A DNA stretch of 64,000 bases from Geobacillus vulcani PSS1 (GCF_000733845.1 NZ_JPOI01000001.1:2085501-2149500), one strand, 5' to 3'; counted from the first letter of the stretch, positions 29,172 through 38,015 are shown. Notes: generated by a model not told the origin, from the sequence alone. A program made the numbers and translations.

Positions 29172-29586
29172 ACCAGTCCTTAGGGCGACCGTGGCGAATG
29201 TTCAATCGTTTAAAATGTTTGTCCCAAGTAACGACATCTTCTGGGGGATTCGCTTTTGCATGAGCGGCGATATACGCGTCAATGAAATCGACCTTTTTCT
29301 CGCCGTAATCTCGAAGCGCTTGTTGCACAACATCTTTTTCCTCTGTTTCGATCCCAATCCCGTTGGTAAACTTTAATAAGGCGGCGGAAATGTCGGACGG
29401 CGATGCTTGATAGACGGAAGCCAGCACCCAGCAACATTCCGCGACGACGAGCGGATTAAGGCGCAAAATCAATTCTCCTGCTTCTACTTTCTGCAACATG
29501 TCCCCAACTTCTTCCGCAAGCTCTTGGGGATGGCCGGTCATGATTCGAATCACGACATTTGTGTCAATCCATAGCTTGCGAGCCAC
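29170..29586 (-). CDS. PIN-domain ribonuclease toxin (VapC-like)
   Basis: The 138-residue product starts at GTG 29586, immediately after the antitoxin stop. Acidic residues of the PIN active site are visible: D8 (LWIDTNVVIRI), Glu in VVAECCWVL, and two Asp in KVDFIDAYIAAHA and DVVTWDKHFKRL. VapC toxins cleave RNA, often initiator tRNA or rRNA. It forms a compact operon with the AbrB-type antitoxin and shares no bases with it. Confidence 0.9.
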   Translation of the reverse strand: MARKLWIDTNVVIRIMTGHPQELAEEVGDMLQKVEAGELILRLNPLVVAECCWVLASVYQASPSDISAALLKFTNGIGIETEEKDVVQQALRDYGEKKVDFIDAYIAAHAKANPPEDVVTWDKHFKRLNIRHGRPKDW

Positions 29587-29895
29587 TTAGTTTTCCTCCC
29601 CGTCTTTCAATTCTTTTGCTCCCATTGTACGATATACTTCATCTCGGATTTCCTCAATAGGGCGGAACGGCTGATTGGTTTTGAGAATGCCGATTAATTG
29701 TGACAAGCGATATTTCTTCGTGACTTCCACTTTTACTTCTCCATCTTGGTTGACAATAAACGTCAGATCATCGCCTTCGGTGAGGCCTAATGTTTTCCGG
29801 ATTTCAGCAGGAATGACCACTTGCCCTCGGCTGGACAGCTTGCTTGTCGCTTTCATGACGACCGGCGATGATTGTGAAATATTCCTTTTCTCCAT
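29587..29895 (-). CDS. AbrB-family antitoxin (VapB-like)
   Basis: This 102-residue protein has the AbrB swapped-hairpin domain KLSSRGQVVIPAEIRKTLGL followed by an acidic/hydrophobic C-terminal half (LIGILKTNQPFRPIEEIRD) that should wrap the toxin. The start ATG 29895 lies 12 bases after AAGGAG; a second in-frame ATG 13 codons later has no ribosome site. A promoter TTGATT-18-TATAAT lies upstream. It represses its own operon in related systems. Confidence 0.88.
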   Translation of the reverse strand: MEKRNISQSSPVVMKATSKLSSRGQVVIPAEIRKTLGLTEGDDLTFIVNQDGEVKVEVTKKYRLSQLIGILKTNQPFRPIEEIRDEVYRTMGAKELKDGEEN

Positions 29896-30097
29896 TGGTG
29901 CGTTTCGCTCCTTCTTTTCAATACTTACTTTTATTATATGTCTTATTTGTATGCTTAATCAATCATTGGAAATCATATTATTTTTTGTGTAGTAAGAAGT
30001 TGTGTGGGGGACAACAACAATGATGAGAATGGACGTTGAACGCTCTCTTACCTACGCTCATGCGTGGAAGAGGGGAGGCTTCTCGGTTTGGAATGAT
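29896..30097. other. Intergenic region with the vapBC promoter
   Basis: Apart from the minus-strand promoter in the AT-rich first 80 bases, no gene was supported. A 63-codon plus-strand frame runs through the neighbouring terminator and is considered spurious. Confidence 0.4.
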
Positions 30098-30133
30098 AAA
30101 ACAGCTGGCCCCATCAAGGGACCAGCTGTTTTT
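30098..30133 (-). terminator. Terminator of the cyclase gene
   Basis: On the minus strand AAAACAGCTGG pairs with CCAGCTGTTTT around a short loop, directly after the cyclase stop. Confidence 0.85.
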
Positions 30134-30749
30134 ACAGCTCACGGTCAAACAGCAAGACGCGCGCCGGGGCGGCGTCGGTGCCGACGAGTTTGAGCGGAGC
30201 AGCGACCATGAAATAGCGGCCTTCGGGGACCTCTTTTAGCCGCAGCCCTTCGATGACGATGACGCCGGCCGAAAACAATGTTTTATGGGTCGGGTGGCCC
30301 TCTTGCGCCCGTTCGATGCCGAGCGCGTCGATGCCGACGCCGCGGATTGGTTTGGCGGCCAAATAGCGGGCCGCGTCCTCGGCGACGAAAATAAACTCGA
30401 AATTGAACGCATCCTCAAACGAATTTTTCGTTTTAAACAGAACGAAGTCGCCTTCCTGAATGTCCAGATGAGCGATGTCGTCTTTCGTGATCCGGTCGTT
30501 GACATGCGTCAAATCAAACAGTTTGCACGGGCCGACGAGGCGGTCAAGCGGAATCGTTTCAAATGTCGCGCCGCCTTCGACCATGTGAAGAGGGGCGTCA
30601 ATGTGCGTGCCGGTGTGCACGTCCATGTCAATGCGTGATTCAGTCACATAGCCGTTCGTCACCGTCGTGCGCTTCGGCTGTTTTTCCGGTTTGTTTTTGT
30701 ATACCGGCATGCCTTCGTAAATCGGGGCGGTGACATCATACATCTTCAT
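30132..30749 (-). CDS. Cyclase-family metal-dependent hydrolase (kynurenine formamidase-like)
   Basis: This 205-residue protein carries the family motif MDVHTGTHIDAPLHM (HxGTHxDxPxH, metal ligands) and the later GVGIDALGIERAQ and HKTLFSAGVIVIEGL. Members hydrolyse N-formylkynurenine or cyclic amides and imides. No kynurenine-pathway gene accompanies it, so the substrate is open. Plausible start ATG 30749 follows AAGGAGTGAACG. It is transcribed towards the toxin-antitoxin pair and ends at its own terminator. Confidence 0.85.
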   Translation of the reverse strand: MKMYDVTAPIYEGMPVYKNKPEKQPKRTTVTNGYVTESRIDMDVHTGTHIDAPLHMVEGGATFETIPLDRLVGPCKLFDLTHVNDRITKDDIAHLDIQEGDFVLFKTKNSFEDAFNFEFIFVAEDAARYLAAKPIRGVGIDALGIERAQEGHPTHKTLFSAGVIVIEGLRLKEVPEGRYFMVAAPLKLVGTDAAPARVLLFDREL

Positions 30750-30806
30750 CGTTCCTTCACTCCTTTGCTTAAACGACGGCGGGCCAGCGGTCGAAAAACG
30801 GCTTGC

Positions 30807-30948
30807 CTGTCAGGGACTGGCGTTGTTGGGCGACGGCTGAGCCCGCTCTTTGTTTTTGCCCGTTATCGTCCAGACGAACGGTGATGAAAAGGGATCGCTT
30901 GACAACGTCTCGCCGAAGGGAAACGGCTGTGGATCGCCGGCCTTCTAG
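30807..30948 (+). repeat. CTAG-bounded ~140-bp element, copy D (decayed)
   Basis: The right part GGGAAACGGCTG and the end TCGCCGGCCTTCTAG match copies B and A2 closely (14 of 15 at the terminus). The left end at about 30807 is only weakly recognisable. It lies between the cyclase and zwf. Confidence 0.5.
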
Positions 30949-31026
30949 AAAGCCAGCGATCAACGGTGCGTGCCGCTTCATTTCGTTGTTTCCCGTTTTT
31001 GCGGCTCGGTTTGCGCCAGCCGATGT
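30945..31026 (+). repeat. CTAG-bounded element, copy E (internally deleted)
   Basis: It shares CTAG 30945-30948 with copy D, as A1 and A2 do. The left end CTAGAAAGCCAGCGAT and the following GCGTGCCGCTTC match copy B (GCATGCCGCTTC). The right part CGGTTTGCGCCAGCCGATG resembles the fragment beside copy A2. About 60 bases of the middle are missing. Confidence 0.45.
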
Positions 31027-31042
31027 GAGCGAGGGGCGAGCG

Positions 31043-32557
31043 CTAGTTTGCCCCGGCCTTTTCGGAACGCGGGTGGCTGATCGGCCACCAATGGAAGCCG
31101 TCTTTTTGCAATAGTTCATCGGCCGCTTTCGGCCCCATCGAACCGGCTTCATAGTTCGGGAAATCGGCGGCTTTTGTGTTGGCCCACACGTCAGAAATCG
31201 GGTCGATAAATTGCCATGACGCCGCCACCTCATCCCAGTGGGTGAAGTTCGTCGCATCGCCGCGCATGCAGTCGTACAGCAGCTTTTCGTACGCTTCCGG
31301 CGTGTTGATGCCGTCGATGCAGTTGTTGCAGTAATCGAGTTGAAACGGGGCGGTTATCGTCGTTGACTCCCCGGTTTTTTTGCCGTTTAAGTGAAGGGTG
31401 ATCCCTTCATCCGGCTGAATGTGGATGACGAGCAAGTTCGGGGCGATCGTTTCGTTTGTCCGGTAGTATAAGTTCATCGGTACATCTTTGAATTGGACGA
31501 CGATTTTCGTTGATTTTTCCGCCATTCGTTTGCCGGTGCGGATGTAAAACGGAACGCCGGCCCAGCGGAAGTTGTCGATCAGGAGCTTCCCGGCGACAAA
31601 CGTTTCCGTGTTCGATTCCGGATCGATGTTCGGCTCCTCGCGGTACGCTGGAACGGCTTTGCCGTGGATCACCCCGCTCCCGTATTGGCCGCGCACGAAA
31701 TAGCGGTCGACTTCATCGTGGAAAATCGGGCGCAAGGCGCGCAACACTTTCACTTTTTCATGGCGGATGTCATCGGTCGTTAATTTGATCGGCGGTTCCA
31801 TCGCCAAAAGAGCGACCATTTGCAGCATATGGTTTTGCACCATGTCGCGCAGCGCCCCGGAATGGTCGTAGTAGCGGCCGCGGTCTTCCACGCCGAGCGT
31901 TTCGCTCGATGTGATTTGAATGTTGGCGATGAACCGGTTGTTCCAGAGCGGCTCGAAAATGGCGTTCGCGAAGCGGATGACCTCGATGTTTTGCACCATT
32001 TCTTTGCCGAGGTAATGGTCGATCCGGTAAATTTCCCGTTCGGAAAAAACGCGGCGAATCTCGTCATTCAGCTTCTCGGCGCTCGCCAAGTCGTGCCCGA
32101 ACGGTTTTTCGATGACAAGCCGCTTAAAGCCGCGCGTTTCCGTCAATCCTTCCGACTGCAAGCGGGAAGTGACGGTGCCGAAAAATTCCGGAGCCATCGC
32201 CAAGTAGAAGATGCGGTTGCCTTCGGTCTCGTATGTGCCGTCGAGCTGTTCGAGGAGCGACTTTAAGCGTTGGTACGACTCGGATTCCGTCACGTCGAAC
32301 GGATGGTAATAGAAATGGGAGGTGAATCGCCCGTCGGCGAGCTTTTGGTGAAACGCCGTTTCGACCGAGTCGCGTACATAGTTTCGGAACTCGTCGACCG
32401 ACAACGGGCGGCGCGCGACGCCGACGACAGCGAATCGCTCGTTCAAATGCCCTTTTTCATACAGGCGGTAAAGAGACGGAAACAGTTTCCGTTTTGCCAA
32501 ATCTCCCGTCGCTCCGAAAATGACGATGATCGATTTCGGGTTCATGTTGTCCACCAT
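31043..32557 (-). CDS. zwf: Glucose-6-phosphate 1-dehydrogenase
   Basis: ATG 32557 follows GCGAGG and gives 504 residues (MVDNMNPKSIIVIFGATGDL); the frame is open upstream through a repeat and those codons are not taken as coding. The nucleotide motif GATGDLAKRKLFP and the substrate/catalytic motif RIDHYLGKEMVQN are present, as is WAGVPFYIRTGKRM. It oxidises glucose 6-phosphate with NADP, the first step of the oxidative pentose-phosphate path completed by GndA at 18.5 kb. The upstream region carries two palindromic repeats that may affect its expression. Confidence 0.96.
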   Translation of the reverse strand: MVDNMNPKSIIVIFGATGDLAKRKLFPSLYRLYEKGHLNERFAVVGVARRPLSVDEFRNYVRDSVETAFHQKLADGRFTSHFYYHPFDVTESESYQRLKSLLEQLDGTYETEGNRIFYLAMAPEFFGTVTSRLQSEGLTETRGFKRLVIEKPFGHDLASAEKLNDEIRRVFSEREIYRIDHYLGKEMVQNIEVIRFANAIFEPLWNNRFIANIQITSSETLGVEDRGRYYDHSGALRDMVQNHMLQMVALLAMEPPIKLTTDDIRHEKVKVLRALRPIFHDEVDRYFVRGQYGSGVIHGKAVPAYREEPNIDPESNTETFVAGKLLIDNFRWAGVPFYIRTGKRMAEKSTKIVVQFKDVPMNLYYRTNETIAPNLLVIHIQPDEGITLHLNGKKTGESTTITAPFQLDYCNNCIDGINTPEAYEKLLYDCMRGDATNFTHWDEVAASWQFIDPISDVWANTKAADFPNYEAGSMGPKAADELLQKDGFHWWPISHPRSEKAGAN

Positions 32558-32609
32558 TATGTACCTCGCTTTAGCCAAATTTATCTCTTCAGTGAAATCA
32601 TTGTAGAGA

Positions 32610-32700
32610 TTTGCCGGCTGGAACGCAAATACTTTGTTGCGTTTCGGCGGCAGAGACGTTTGCCGGACGGAACGCAAGGATTTTGTTGCGTTCCGGCGGC
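32610..32700. repeat. Two 42-bp direct repeats, each with an internal palindrome
   Basis: Copies at 32610-32651 and 32659-32700 share TTTGCCGG, GGAACGCAA, TTTGTTGCGTT and CGGCGGC. In each, GGAACGCAA pairs with TTGCGTT(T/C)C to form a hairpin. They lie between the divergent zwf and rnz genes. Confidence 0.7.
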
Positions 32701-32831
32701 CAAGCGCGCTCATTCATAAAGCCGCACGGTGCTGAGCCTGCGGTTGTAGAGCGCAAAAGAAAGTTGAAAAGCTGTTCCGACATTGGTACGCTAACAACAG
32801 ACAATGATGACCGAATAAGGAGTGAAAAACG

Positions 32832-33755
32832 TTGGAACTGTTGTTTTTAGGCACGGGTGCCGGCGTGCCAGCGAAAGAGCGCAACGTCTCATCCGTCGCC
32901 TTGCAGCTGCTCGACGAACGGGGGGCGACATGGCTGTTTGATTGTGGCGAAGCGACGCAGCATCAAATTTTGCATACCGCCATTCGTCCGCGCCGCATCG
33001 AGCATATTTTTATTACGCACTTGCATGGCGATCATCTATTCGGCTTGCCGGGGCTGCTCGGCAGCCGCTCGTTTCAAAGCGGCGAGACGCCGCTTACGGT
33101 TTTCGGCCCGAAAGGCATTCGCGAGTTTGTGGAGACGGCGCTTTCTGTCAGTGGGACGCGGCTGCGCTATGAACTGAACATTGCCGAGATCGAGGAAGGC
33201 GTTATTTTTGATGATGAAACGTTTCAAGTCATCGCGAAACGGCTCGATCACGGCATGCCGTCTTATGGCTTCCGCGTCGTCGAAAAAGACTTGCCCGGCC
33301 CGCTCTTGGTTGACCGGCTGCGAGCGCTCGGCGTCCGCCCCGGCCCGATTTATCAAGAGATTAAGCAAGGAAAAACGGTCGTGCTCGAGGACGGTACCGT
33401 GCTTGACGGACGCGAGTTTGTCGGCCCGCCGCAAAAAGGGCGAATCGTCACCGTGCTAGGCGACACCCGCTTTTGCGAAGCGGCGATTGAACTCGCCCGC
33501 GATGCCGATGTGGTCGTCCACGAGGCGACGTTTGCCGCGGCGGAACAGCGGTTGGCCCATGACTATTTCCATTCTACGACCATCGATGCAGCCGAGGTGG
33601 CGAGGCGGGCGCGGGCGAAACGGCTCATTTTAACCCATATCAGCTCTCGCTACCAAGGTGCGGCGGCGCTGCAGCTCGTCGCCGAGGCGCGCAGTGTATT
33701 TCCGAATGCCGAACTCGCCGCGGATTTCGCCTCGTTTTCGATCCCGCGCGGTTAA
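32832..33755 (+). CDS. rnz: Ribonuclease Z (tRNA 3'-processing endonuclease)
   Basis: The product is 307 residues from TTG 32832, nine bases after AAGGAG. The metallo-beta-lactamase motif [16 protein letters not shown] sits at about 60-75, and the PxKxRN-type and HEATF elements ([23 protein letters not shown]) follow. It cleaves tRNA precursors lacking encoded CCA just after the discriminator base. Its stop shares TTAA with the stop of the converging namA gene. Gene order zwf-rnz-namA-proI is that of B. subtilis. Confidence 0.95.
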   Translation: MELLFLGTGAGVPAKERNVSSVALQLLDERGATWLFDCGEATQHQILHTAIRPRRIEHIFITHLHGDHLFGLPGLLGSRSFQSGETPLTVFGPKGIREFVETALSVSGTRLRYELNIAEIEEGVIFDDETFQVIAKRLDHGMPSYGFRVVEKDLPGPLLVDRLRALGVRPGPIYQEIKQGKTVVLEDGTVLDGREFVGPPQKGRIVTVLGDTRFCEAAIELARDADVVVHEATFAAAEQRLAHDYFHSTTIDAAEVARRARAKRLILTHISSRYQGAAALQLVAEARSVFPNAELAADFASFSIPRG

Positions 33756-34774
33756 AACCGCCAGCCACGCTCATATTGGACGGGCGCTGCGATTTTGACA
33801 CCCAGCTCTCTCGCCGCGGCGTATGGCCAATACGGGTTGCGCAGCAGCTCGCGCCCCAAAAAGACGAGATCGGCGCGTCCGTTTTGCAAAATTTCTTCCG
33901 CTTGCCAGCCGGAAGTAATGAGCCCGACAGCGCCGGTCGGGATGTCTGCTTCGCGGCGGATCAGTTCGGCAAATGGCACTTGGTAGCCGGGATAGACGTT
34001 CATGCGAGCCGGCACGACGGCGCCGGAGCTGACATCGATGAGGTCGACGCCTTGTTCTTTCATCCGTTTGGCGTACGGAACGTAGTCGCTGGCTGTCAGC
34101 CCGTCCGGATGGTAGTCGGACGCTGAGATGCGCACAAACAGCGGGCCGTCCCACACTTCGCGGACCGCATCGATCACTTCGCCCAAGAAACGGTAGCGGT
34201 TTTCCGGCGAACCGCCATATTCGTCTTGGCGGCGATTGGCGAGCGGCGATAAAAATTCGTTAATGAGGTAGCCGTGGGCGGCATGGATTTCGATAACGTC
34301 AAAGCCAGCTTTCTTCGCCCGCCGTGCGCCATTTTGGAATGCTTGCACTGTTTCTTCAATGTCGGCTTTTGTCATTTCTTTCGGCGTTGGTGATGAGTCA
34401 TCAAACGGAATGGCCGATGGGGCGATGATCTCTCCCGGCACTTGCGATTTTCGGCCAGCGTGGGCAAGCTGGATGCCGATGGCGGCTCCGTGCTCTTTCA
34501 CAAGCCTAACGAGTTCGCGAAGCCCGGCGATATGGTCATCGCTCCAAATGCCTAAGTCGCGTTCAGAAATGCGGCCTTGCGGCGTCACGCCGGTCGCTTC
34601 AACGATAATCAAGCCGACTTGGCCGACGGCGCGCGCCGGGTAATGGATTTTATGCCATGTGCGCACCGTGCCGTCCTTTGTCTCGCATGAATACATGCAC
34701 ATCGGCGACATGACGATTCGGTTTTTCAGTGTCAGCCCGCGGATCGTATACGGCGAAAACAGCATCGTGTTCAT
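33752..34774 (-). CDS. namA: NADPH dehydrogenase NamA (old yellow enzyme, YqjM type)
   Basis: This 340-residue flavoprotein starts with [30 protein letters not shown], where the thermophilic-like OYE cysteine (MCMYSC) is visible, and carries [12 protein letters not shown] (substrate His pair), [19 protein letters not shown] and [13 protein letters not shown]. It reduces activated C=C bonds and nitro compounds with NADPH, likely for detoxification. The ribosome site AAAGGAG lies 11 bases before the ATG. It converges on rnz. Confidence 0.95.
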   Translation of the reverse strand: MNTMLFSPYTIRGLTLKNRIVMSPMCMYSCETKDGTVRTWHKIHYPARAVGQVGLIIVEATGVTPQGRISERDLGIWSDDHIAGLRELVRLVKEHGAAIGIQLAHAGRKSQVPGEIIAPSAIPFDDSSPTPKEMTKADIEETVQAFQNGARRAKKAGFDVIEIHAAHGYLINEFLSPLANRRQDEYGGSPENRYRFLGEVIDAVREVWDGPLFVRISASDYHPDGLTASDYVPYAKRMKEQGVDLIDVSSGAVVPARMNVYPGYQVPFAELIRREADIPTGAVGLITSGWQAEEILQNGRADLVFLGRELLRNPYWPYAAARELGVKIAAPVQYERGWRF

Positions 34775-34914
34775 GACAAGCAGCTCCTTTCTATGCCAAT
34801 GAATGGTTCATGACTGATGATAGCATGCCGCTTGTCAAAAACAAAATGAAACGGATTGCCGCTCTGTTCGGACTAGGTGGAAAAAGAGCGGCGCGCCCCG
34901 GAGGTCCGCCGTTT

Positions 34915-35757
34915 TTACGCTTCGGCGATGGCGGCGAGAAGAGCGCTGCCGAGCTCTTCGGAGCGGGCCGTCGCCCGGCGGATGCAGGCGATGACCGCTT
35001 CTTGGAACTGGTATTGCTCAAGCACGCCAATGCCGGCTTCAGTCGTGCCGCCTGGGCTCGTGACTTCGCGGCGCAGGACGGACGGATGTTTGTCGGACGC
35101 TTTTAGCATCTCGGCTGCGCCGATGATCGTTTGCAAAATGAGCCGTTTGGCGACATCGCGCTCAAGGCCGATGTCGGCCGCCGCTCTTTCCATCGCTTCG
35201 ACCAAGTAGTACACATACGCCGGACCGCTTCCGGACAGGCCGGTGACCGCGTGCAAGTCGCGTTCCGGCACAACAGCGACGATGCCGACCGTTTCAAACA
35301 GTTGTTTGGCAACCTCAAGATGTTCTTTCGCGGCGAAGCGGCCGCCGGCGATCGCGGTCGCCGATAAGCCGACGGCGGCGGATGTGTTGGGCATCGCGCG
35401 CACGACAGGGATGTCGCGTCCGGCGAGCCGTTCGATCGTTTCAGTCGTGACGCCGGCCAGCAGCGAAAGGATGAGCGGGTTGGCACAAAGGGCAGGGGCA
35501 ATGGTGTTCATCGCTTCGGCAACGTCTTTTGGCTTCATTGCCAAAACGATGATATCCGCCTGTTCGGCGGCTTCACGGGCGCTTGGGGCCACCCGCACCC
35601 CGTAGCGGCGCGCCAGTTCCTCGAGCCGGGCGCGGTTTTGGCGGTTGGCAACGACAATGTGCGCCGGATGGCAAAATACCTTCGTCATGCCGGCGATGAG
35701 CGCTTCCGCCATCGAGCCGGCGCCGATGAGCGCGATCGTCCGTTCGTTGTTCATCAT
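34915..35757 (-). CDS. proI: Pyrroline-5-carboxylate reductase
   Basis: ATG 35757, after AAGGAGGAGTGGA, gives 280 residues (MMNNERTIALIGAGSMAEA). The N-terminal NADP fold GAGSMAEALIAG and the C-terminal signature SPGGTTEAGI are diagnostic. It performs the last step of proline synthesis. The ProI name follows its position beside namA in B. subtilis and the proline-specific T-box immediately upstream. The terminator-like GC-rich hairpin after its stop (34870-34914) is weak. Confidence 0.94.
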   Translation of the reverse strand: MMNNERTIALIGAGSMAEALIAGMTKVFCHPAHIVVANRQNRARLEELARRYGVRVAPSAREAAEQADIIVLAMKPKDVAEAMNTIAPALCANPLILSLLAGVTTETIERLAGRDIPVVRAMPNTSAAVGLSATAIAGGRFAAKEHLEVAKQLFETVGIVAVVPERDLHAVTGLSGSGPAYVYYLVEAMERAAADIGLERDVAKRLILQTIIGAAEMLKASDKHPSVLRREVTSPGGTTEAGIGVLEQYQFQEAVIACIRRATARSEELGSALLAAIAEA

Positions 35758-35794
35758 TCCACTCCTCCTTGCCTCGGTGTATTCATCCAAAAGA

Positions 35795-36060
35795 AAAAGG
35801 CTTCCCGTCCTGCAAAAGGACGGAAAACCTTCGTTTCCGCGGTACCACCTTTTTTGGCCTGGCTTGGCCCAAGCGCCAAACAGGCCCGACTCTGCCCCGA
35901 TAACGCTGGGGAGGCGTTTAGGTTGGCCTAACAGCTCCTAGGGTAGGTTCAACCGCAAAGAGGGCAGCAAAGCCTTCCAGCCACGGGCTTCGCTCTCTGG
36001 TGCCGTTTGCGGTTTACTGGCCCTGTTCATCGCCGGTTTTGCCGTATCCGTGATGTTATT
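35795..36060 (-). promoter_or_regulatory. T-box riboswitch, tRNA-Pro type, controlling proI
   Basis: On the minus strand, Stem I contains GAACCTACC, in which CCT (plus 35945-35947) is the likely specifier, a proline codon followed by the usual purine. The T-box bulge sequence AAGGTGGTACCGCGGAAAC (plus about 35835-35853) precedes a terminator stem of TTCCGTCC pairing with GGACGGGAA and a T5 run (plus 35795-35832). Uncharged tRNA-Pro would stabilise the antiterminator and turn on proI, as is known for B. subtilis proI and proBA. Confidence 0.92.
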
Positions 36061-36064
36061 AGTC

Positions 36065-36094
36065 ATTATGCCGCGGGACAGGCGGCGTTGTCAA
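36065..36094 (-). promoter_or_regulatory. Sigma-A promoter of the proI T-box transcript
   Basis: A perfect TTGACA (36094-36089) and CATAAT (36070-36065) are separated by 18 bases on the minus strand just before the leader. Confidence 0.75.
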
Positions 36095-36143
36095 GAGAGG
36101 AGCGCGAATTTTTTTGCAATTTCGTCGTGCAGAAGAAAAAGGC

Positions 36144-36172
36144 ATGACAAACGGATGAAATCGGTGTAAACT
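36144..36172 (+). promoter_or_regulatory. Putative sigma-A promoter of the MBL-fold/SDR operon
   Basis: ATGACA at 36144-36149 and TAAACT at 36167-36172 have a 17-base spacer. The operator-like palindrome starts 13 bases after the -10, over the expected transcription start. Confidence 0.5.
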
Positions 36173-36185
36173 GTAAAATACAAGA

Positions 36186-36203
36186 TTAATGAATAATCAT
36201 TCA
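36186..36203 (+). promoter_or_regulatory. FadR (YsiA)-like operator
   Basis: TTAATGAATAATCATTCA matches 17 of 18 positions of the recalled B. subtilis FadR consensus TGAATGAMTANTCATTCA. Its position over the start site would give repression relieved by long-chain acyl-CoA. The protein itself is not in the window. Confidence 0.6.
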
Positions 36204-36263
36204 TTTTGCGATGAAACGGTTCGAACGGGATGATTCATGAACTTAAGGAAAGAAGGGAATGCG

Positions 36264-37235
36264 ATGAATGACGAGCGAGTGTATCGGATCACGGTGCCGA
36301 CGCCGTTTCCGGTCGGCGATGTGCATATGTACGTGATTGCCGGCGATCGGTTGACATTGGTCGACGCCGGGGTGAAAACAGAGGAAGCTTGGAAGTTGTT
36401 TGTAAAGCGCCTGAGCGAGATCGGTTATGCGCCAGAGGATATCGAACAAATCGTCATTACTCATCATCATCCCGACCATGTCGGCTTGCTTGATTATTTT
36501 CCGCATGCACCGATCATCGGCCATCCGAAAGCCGATCCGTTTTTGCGCCGCGAACGTTCGTTTATGGAGCGGTATGTCCGCTTTTTTGAAGCTTTTTTCG
36601 CCGAATGCGACGTCGACCGCCGCTTGTTCAACCAGATGTCCAAAGAAGGCGGATCGCTTCGCTACGCAAGCCGGCGCGGGCTTGACATCATGGTGATGGA
36701 AGGGGACGCGGTGCCGGGAATGCCCGGGTGGCAGGTCATCGAAACGCCGGGGCATGCGCAAAGCCATATCGCCCTCTACCGCGAGGCGGACGGGTTGTTG
36801 ATCGGCGGCGATCATTTGCTTGTTCATATTTCCCCGAATCCAATGATGGAGCCGCCGGCGGAAGGGGAGACGGAACGGCCCAAGCCGTTGTTGCAATACA
36901 ACGAGTCGCTTGAGAAAATGCTGCAATACGACATCGTTCGTTCGTTAAACGGCCATGGCGACGATGCGACCGATATTCCGGCGCTCGTTCGCGAGCGGTT
37001 GGATAAGCAGCGCCAGCGCGCCGAGCGGGTGCTCGAAATGGTGAAAGAACGTCCGCATACGGTGTTTGACGTGTGTCAAAAGCTGTTCCCCACGGCTTAC
37101 GAACGGCAGTTGATGCTGACGATGTCGGAGACGATCGGCCAGCTTGATTATCTCGAGGCGAACGGATACGTGACGAAAAAACAGGAAGACGGCCGTTACG
37201 TTTACGAAGCGGCGGGGGTGTCGGTGTGCGGTTGA
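36264..37235 (+). CDS. MBL-fold metallo-hydrolase (YqjP-like)
   Basis: ATG 36264 (MNDERVYRITVPTPFPVGDV) lies behind AAGAAGGG; an ATG nine codons upstream is possible but has a weaker site. The 323-residue product has the metal motif ITHHHPDHVG, ETPGHAQSHIALY and GGDHLL, then a C-terminal winged-helix-like domain seen in glyoxalase II/LACTB2-type members. The substrate is unknown. It overlaps the SDR gene by 10 bases. The FadR-like site upstream suggests a link with fatty-acid metabolism. Confidence 0.87.
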   Translation: MNDERVYRITVPTPFPVGDVHMYVIAGDRLTLVDAGVKTEEAWKLFVKRLSEIGYAPEDIEQIVITHHHPDHVGLLDYFPHAPIIGHPKADPFLRRERSFMERYVRFFEAFFAECDVDRRLFNQMSKEGGSLRYASRRGLDIMVMEGDAVPGMPGWQVIETPGHAQSHIALYREADGLLIGGDHLLVHISPNPMMEPPAEGETERPKPLLQYNESLEKMLQYDIVRSLNGHGDDATDIPALVRERLDKQRQRAERVLEMVKERPHTVFDVCQKLFPTAYERQLMLTMSETIGQLDYLEANGYVTKKQEDGRYVYEAAGVSVCG

Positions 37236-38014
37236 AGGGGTGCCATGTCGTCATTACTGGAGCGTCGGGAGGAATTGGCGAGCAAATCGCCTATGAAGCA
37301 GCGCGCCAAGGGGCGGTGCCGGTGCTCTTGGCGCGCAGTGAAGAAAAGCTGAAAGAAATCAGCGCGCGGATCGAAGCGCAAACCGGCATTCGCGCCCCGT
37401 ATGCATCGCTTGATGTCAGCGACCGCGACATGATCGAGGCGGTCGTTTCCCAACTCATTGCGGACCTTGGCGCGATCGATGTGTTGGTCAACAACGCTGG
37501 GTTTGGCGTCTTTCGCTATGTCGAGGACATCGACTTGGAGGAAATGGAGAGAATGTTTGCTGTTAACGTCTTCGGCCTCATCGCCTGCACGAAGGCGGTG
37601 TATCCGCACATGAAAGAGCGCAAGAGCGGCCATATCATCAACATCGCCTCGCAGGCGGGAAAAATCGCCACGCCCAAATCAAGCGTCTACTCCGCGACGA
37701 AACATGCGGTCCTTGGTTTTACGGACAGCCTCCGCCTTGAGGCGGGGCGCTTTGGCATTTTTGTCACCGCCGTCAACCCCGGGCCGGTGGAGACGAACTT
37801 TTTTTCGACCGCTGATGAGTCGGGAGAGTATGTGCGCAATGTCTCGCGTTGGATGTTAAGTCCGGAGGCGGTGGCAAGGCGCGTGGTTGCCGCGATGATG
37901 ACGCCGACGCGCGAGGTGAACATGCCGCGTTGGATGGATTTCGGCAGCCGGCTGTACCGGTTCGCTCCGGGGCTTGTGGAAAAGGTGGCAAAGCGGGCGT
38001 TTTTCCAAAAGTAA
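37226..38014 (+). CDS. Short-chain dehydrogenase/reductase (YqjQ-like)
   Basis: The product is 262 residues from GTG 37226 inside the end of the MBL gene. The nucleotide motif TGASGGIGEQIAYEA, NNAGFG, and the catalytic YSATKHA with upstream Ser (INIASQAG) define a classical SDR. Membership in the DHRS7/YqjQ group, which acts on lipophilic carbonyl compounds, is by similarity. Translational coupling implies it works with the MBL hydrolase. A strong stem-loop ends the operon. Confidence 0.9.
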   Translation: MRLKGCHVVITGASGGIGEQIAYEAARQGAVPVLLARSEEKLKEISARIEAQTGIRAPYASLDVSDRDMIEAVVSQLIADLGAIDVLVNNAGFGVFRYVEDIDLEEMERMFAVNVFGLIACTKAVYPHMKERKSGHIINIASQAGKIATPKSSVYSATKHAVLGFTDSLRLEAGRFGIFVTAVNPGPVETNFFSTADESGEYVRNVSRWMLSPEAVARRVVAAMMTPTREVNMPRWMDFGSRLYRFAPGLVEKVAKRAFFQK

Positions 38015-38015
38015 A

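Noticed and set aside
30002-30193. 63-codon plus-strand frame beside the cyclase gene
   Set aside because: It runs through the cyclase terminator and into the gene's antisense strand.
32558-32713. 52-codon N-terminal extension of Zwf
   Set aside because: It translates the palindromic repeats and has no ribosome site; the start at 32557 gives the usual length.
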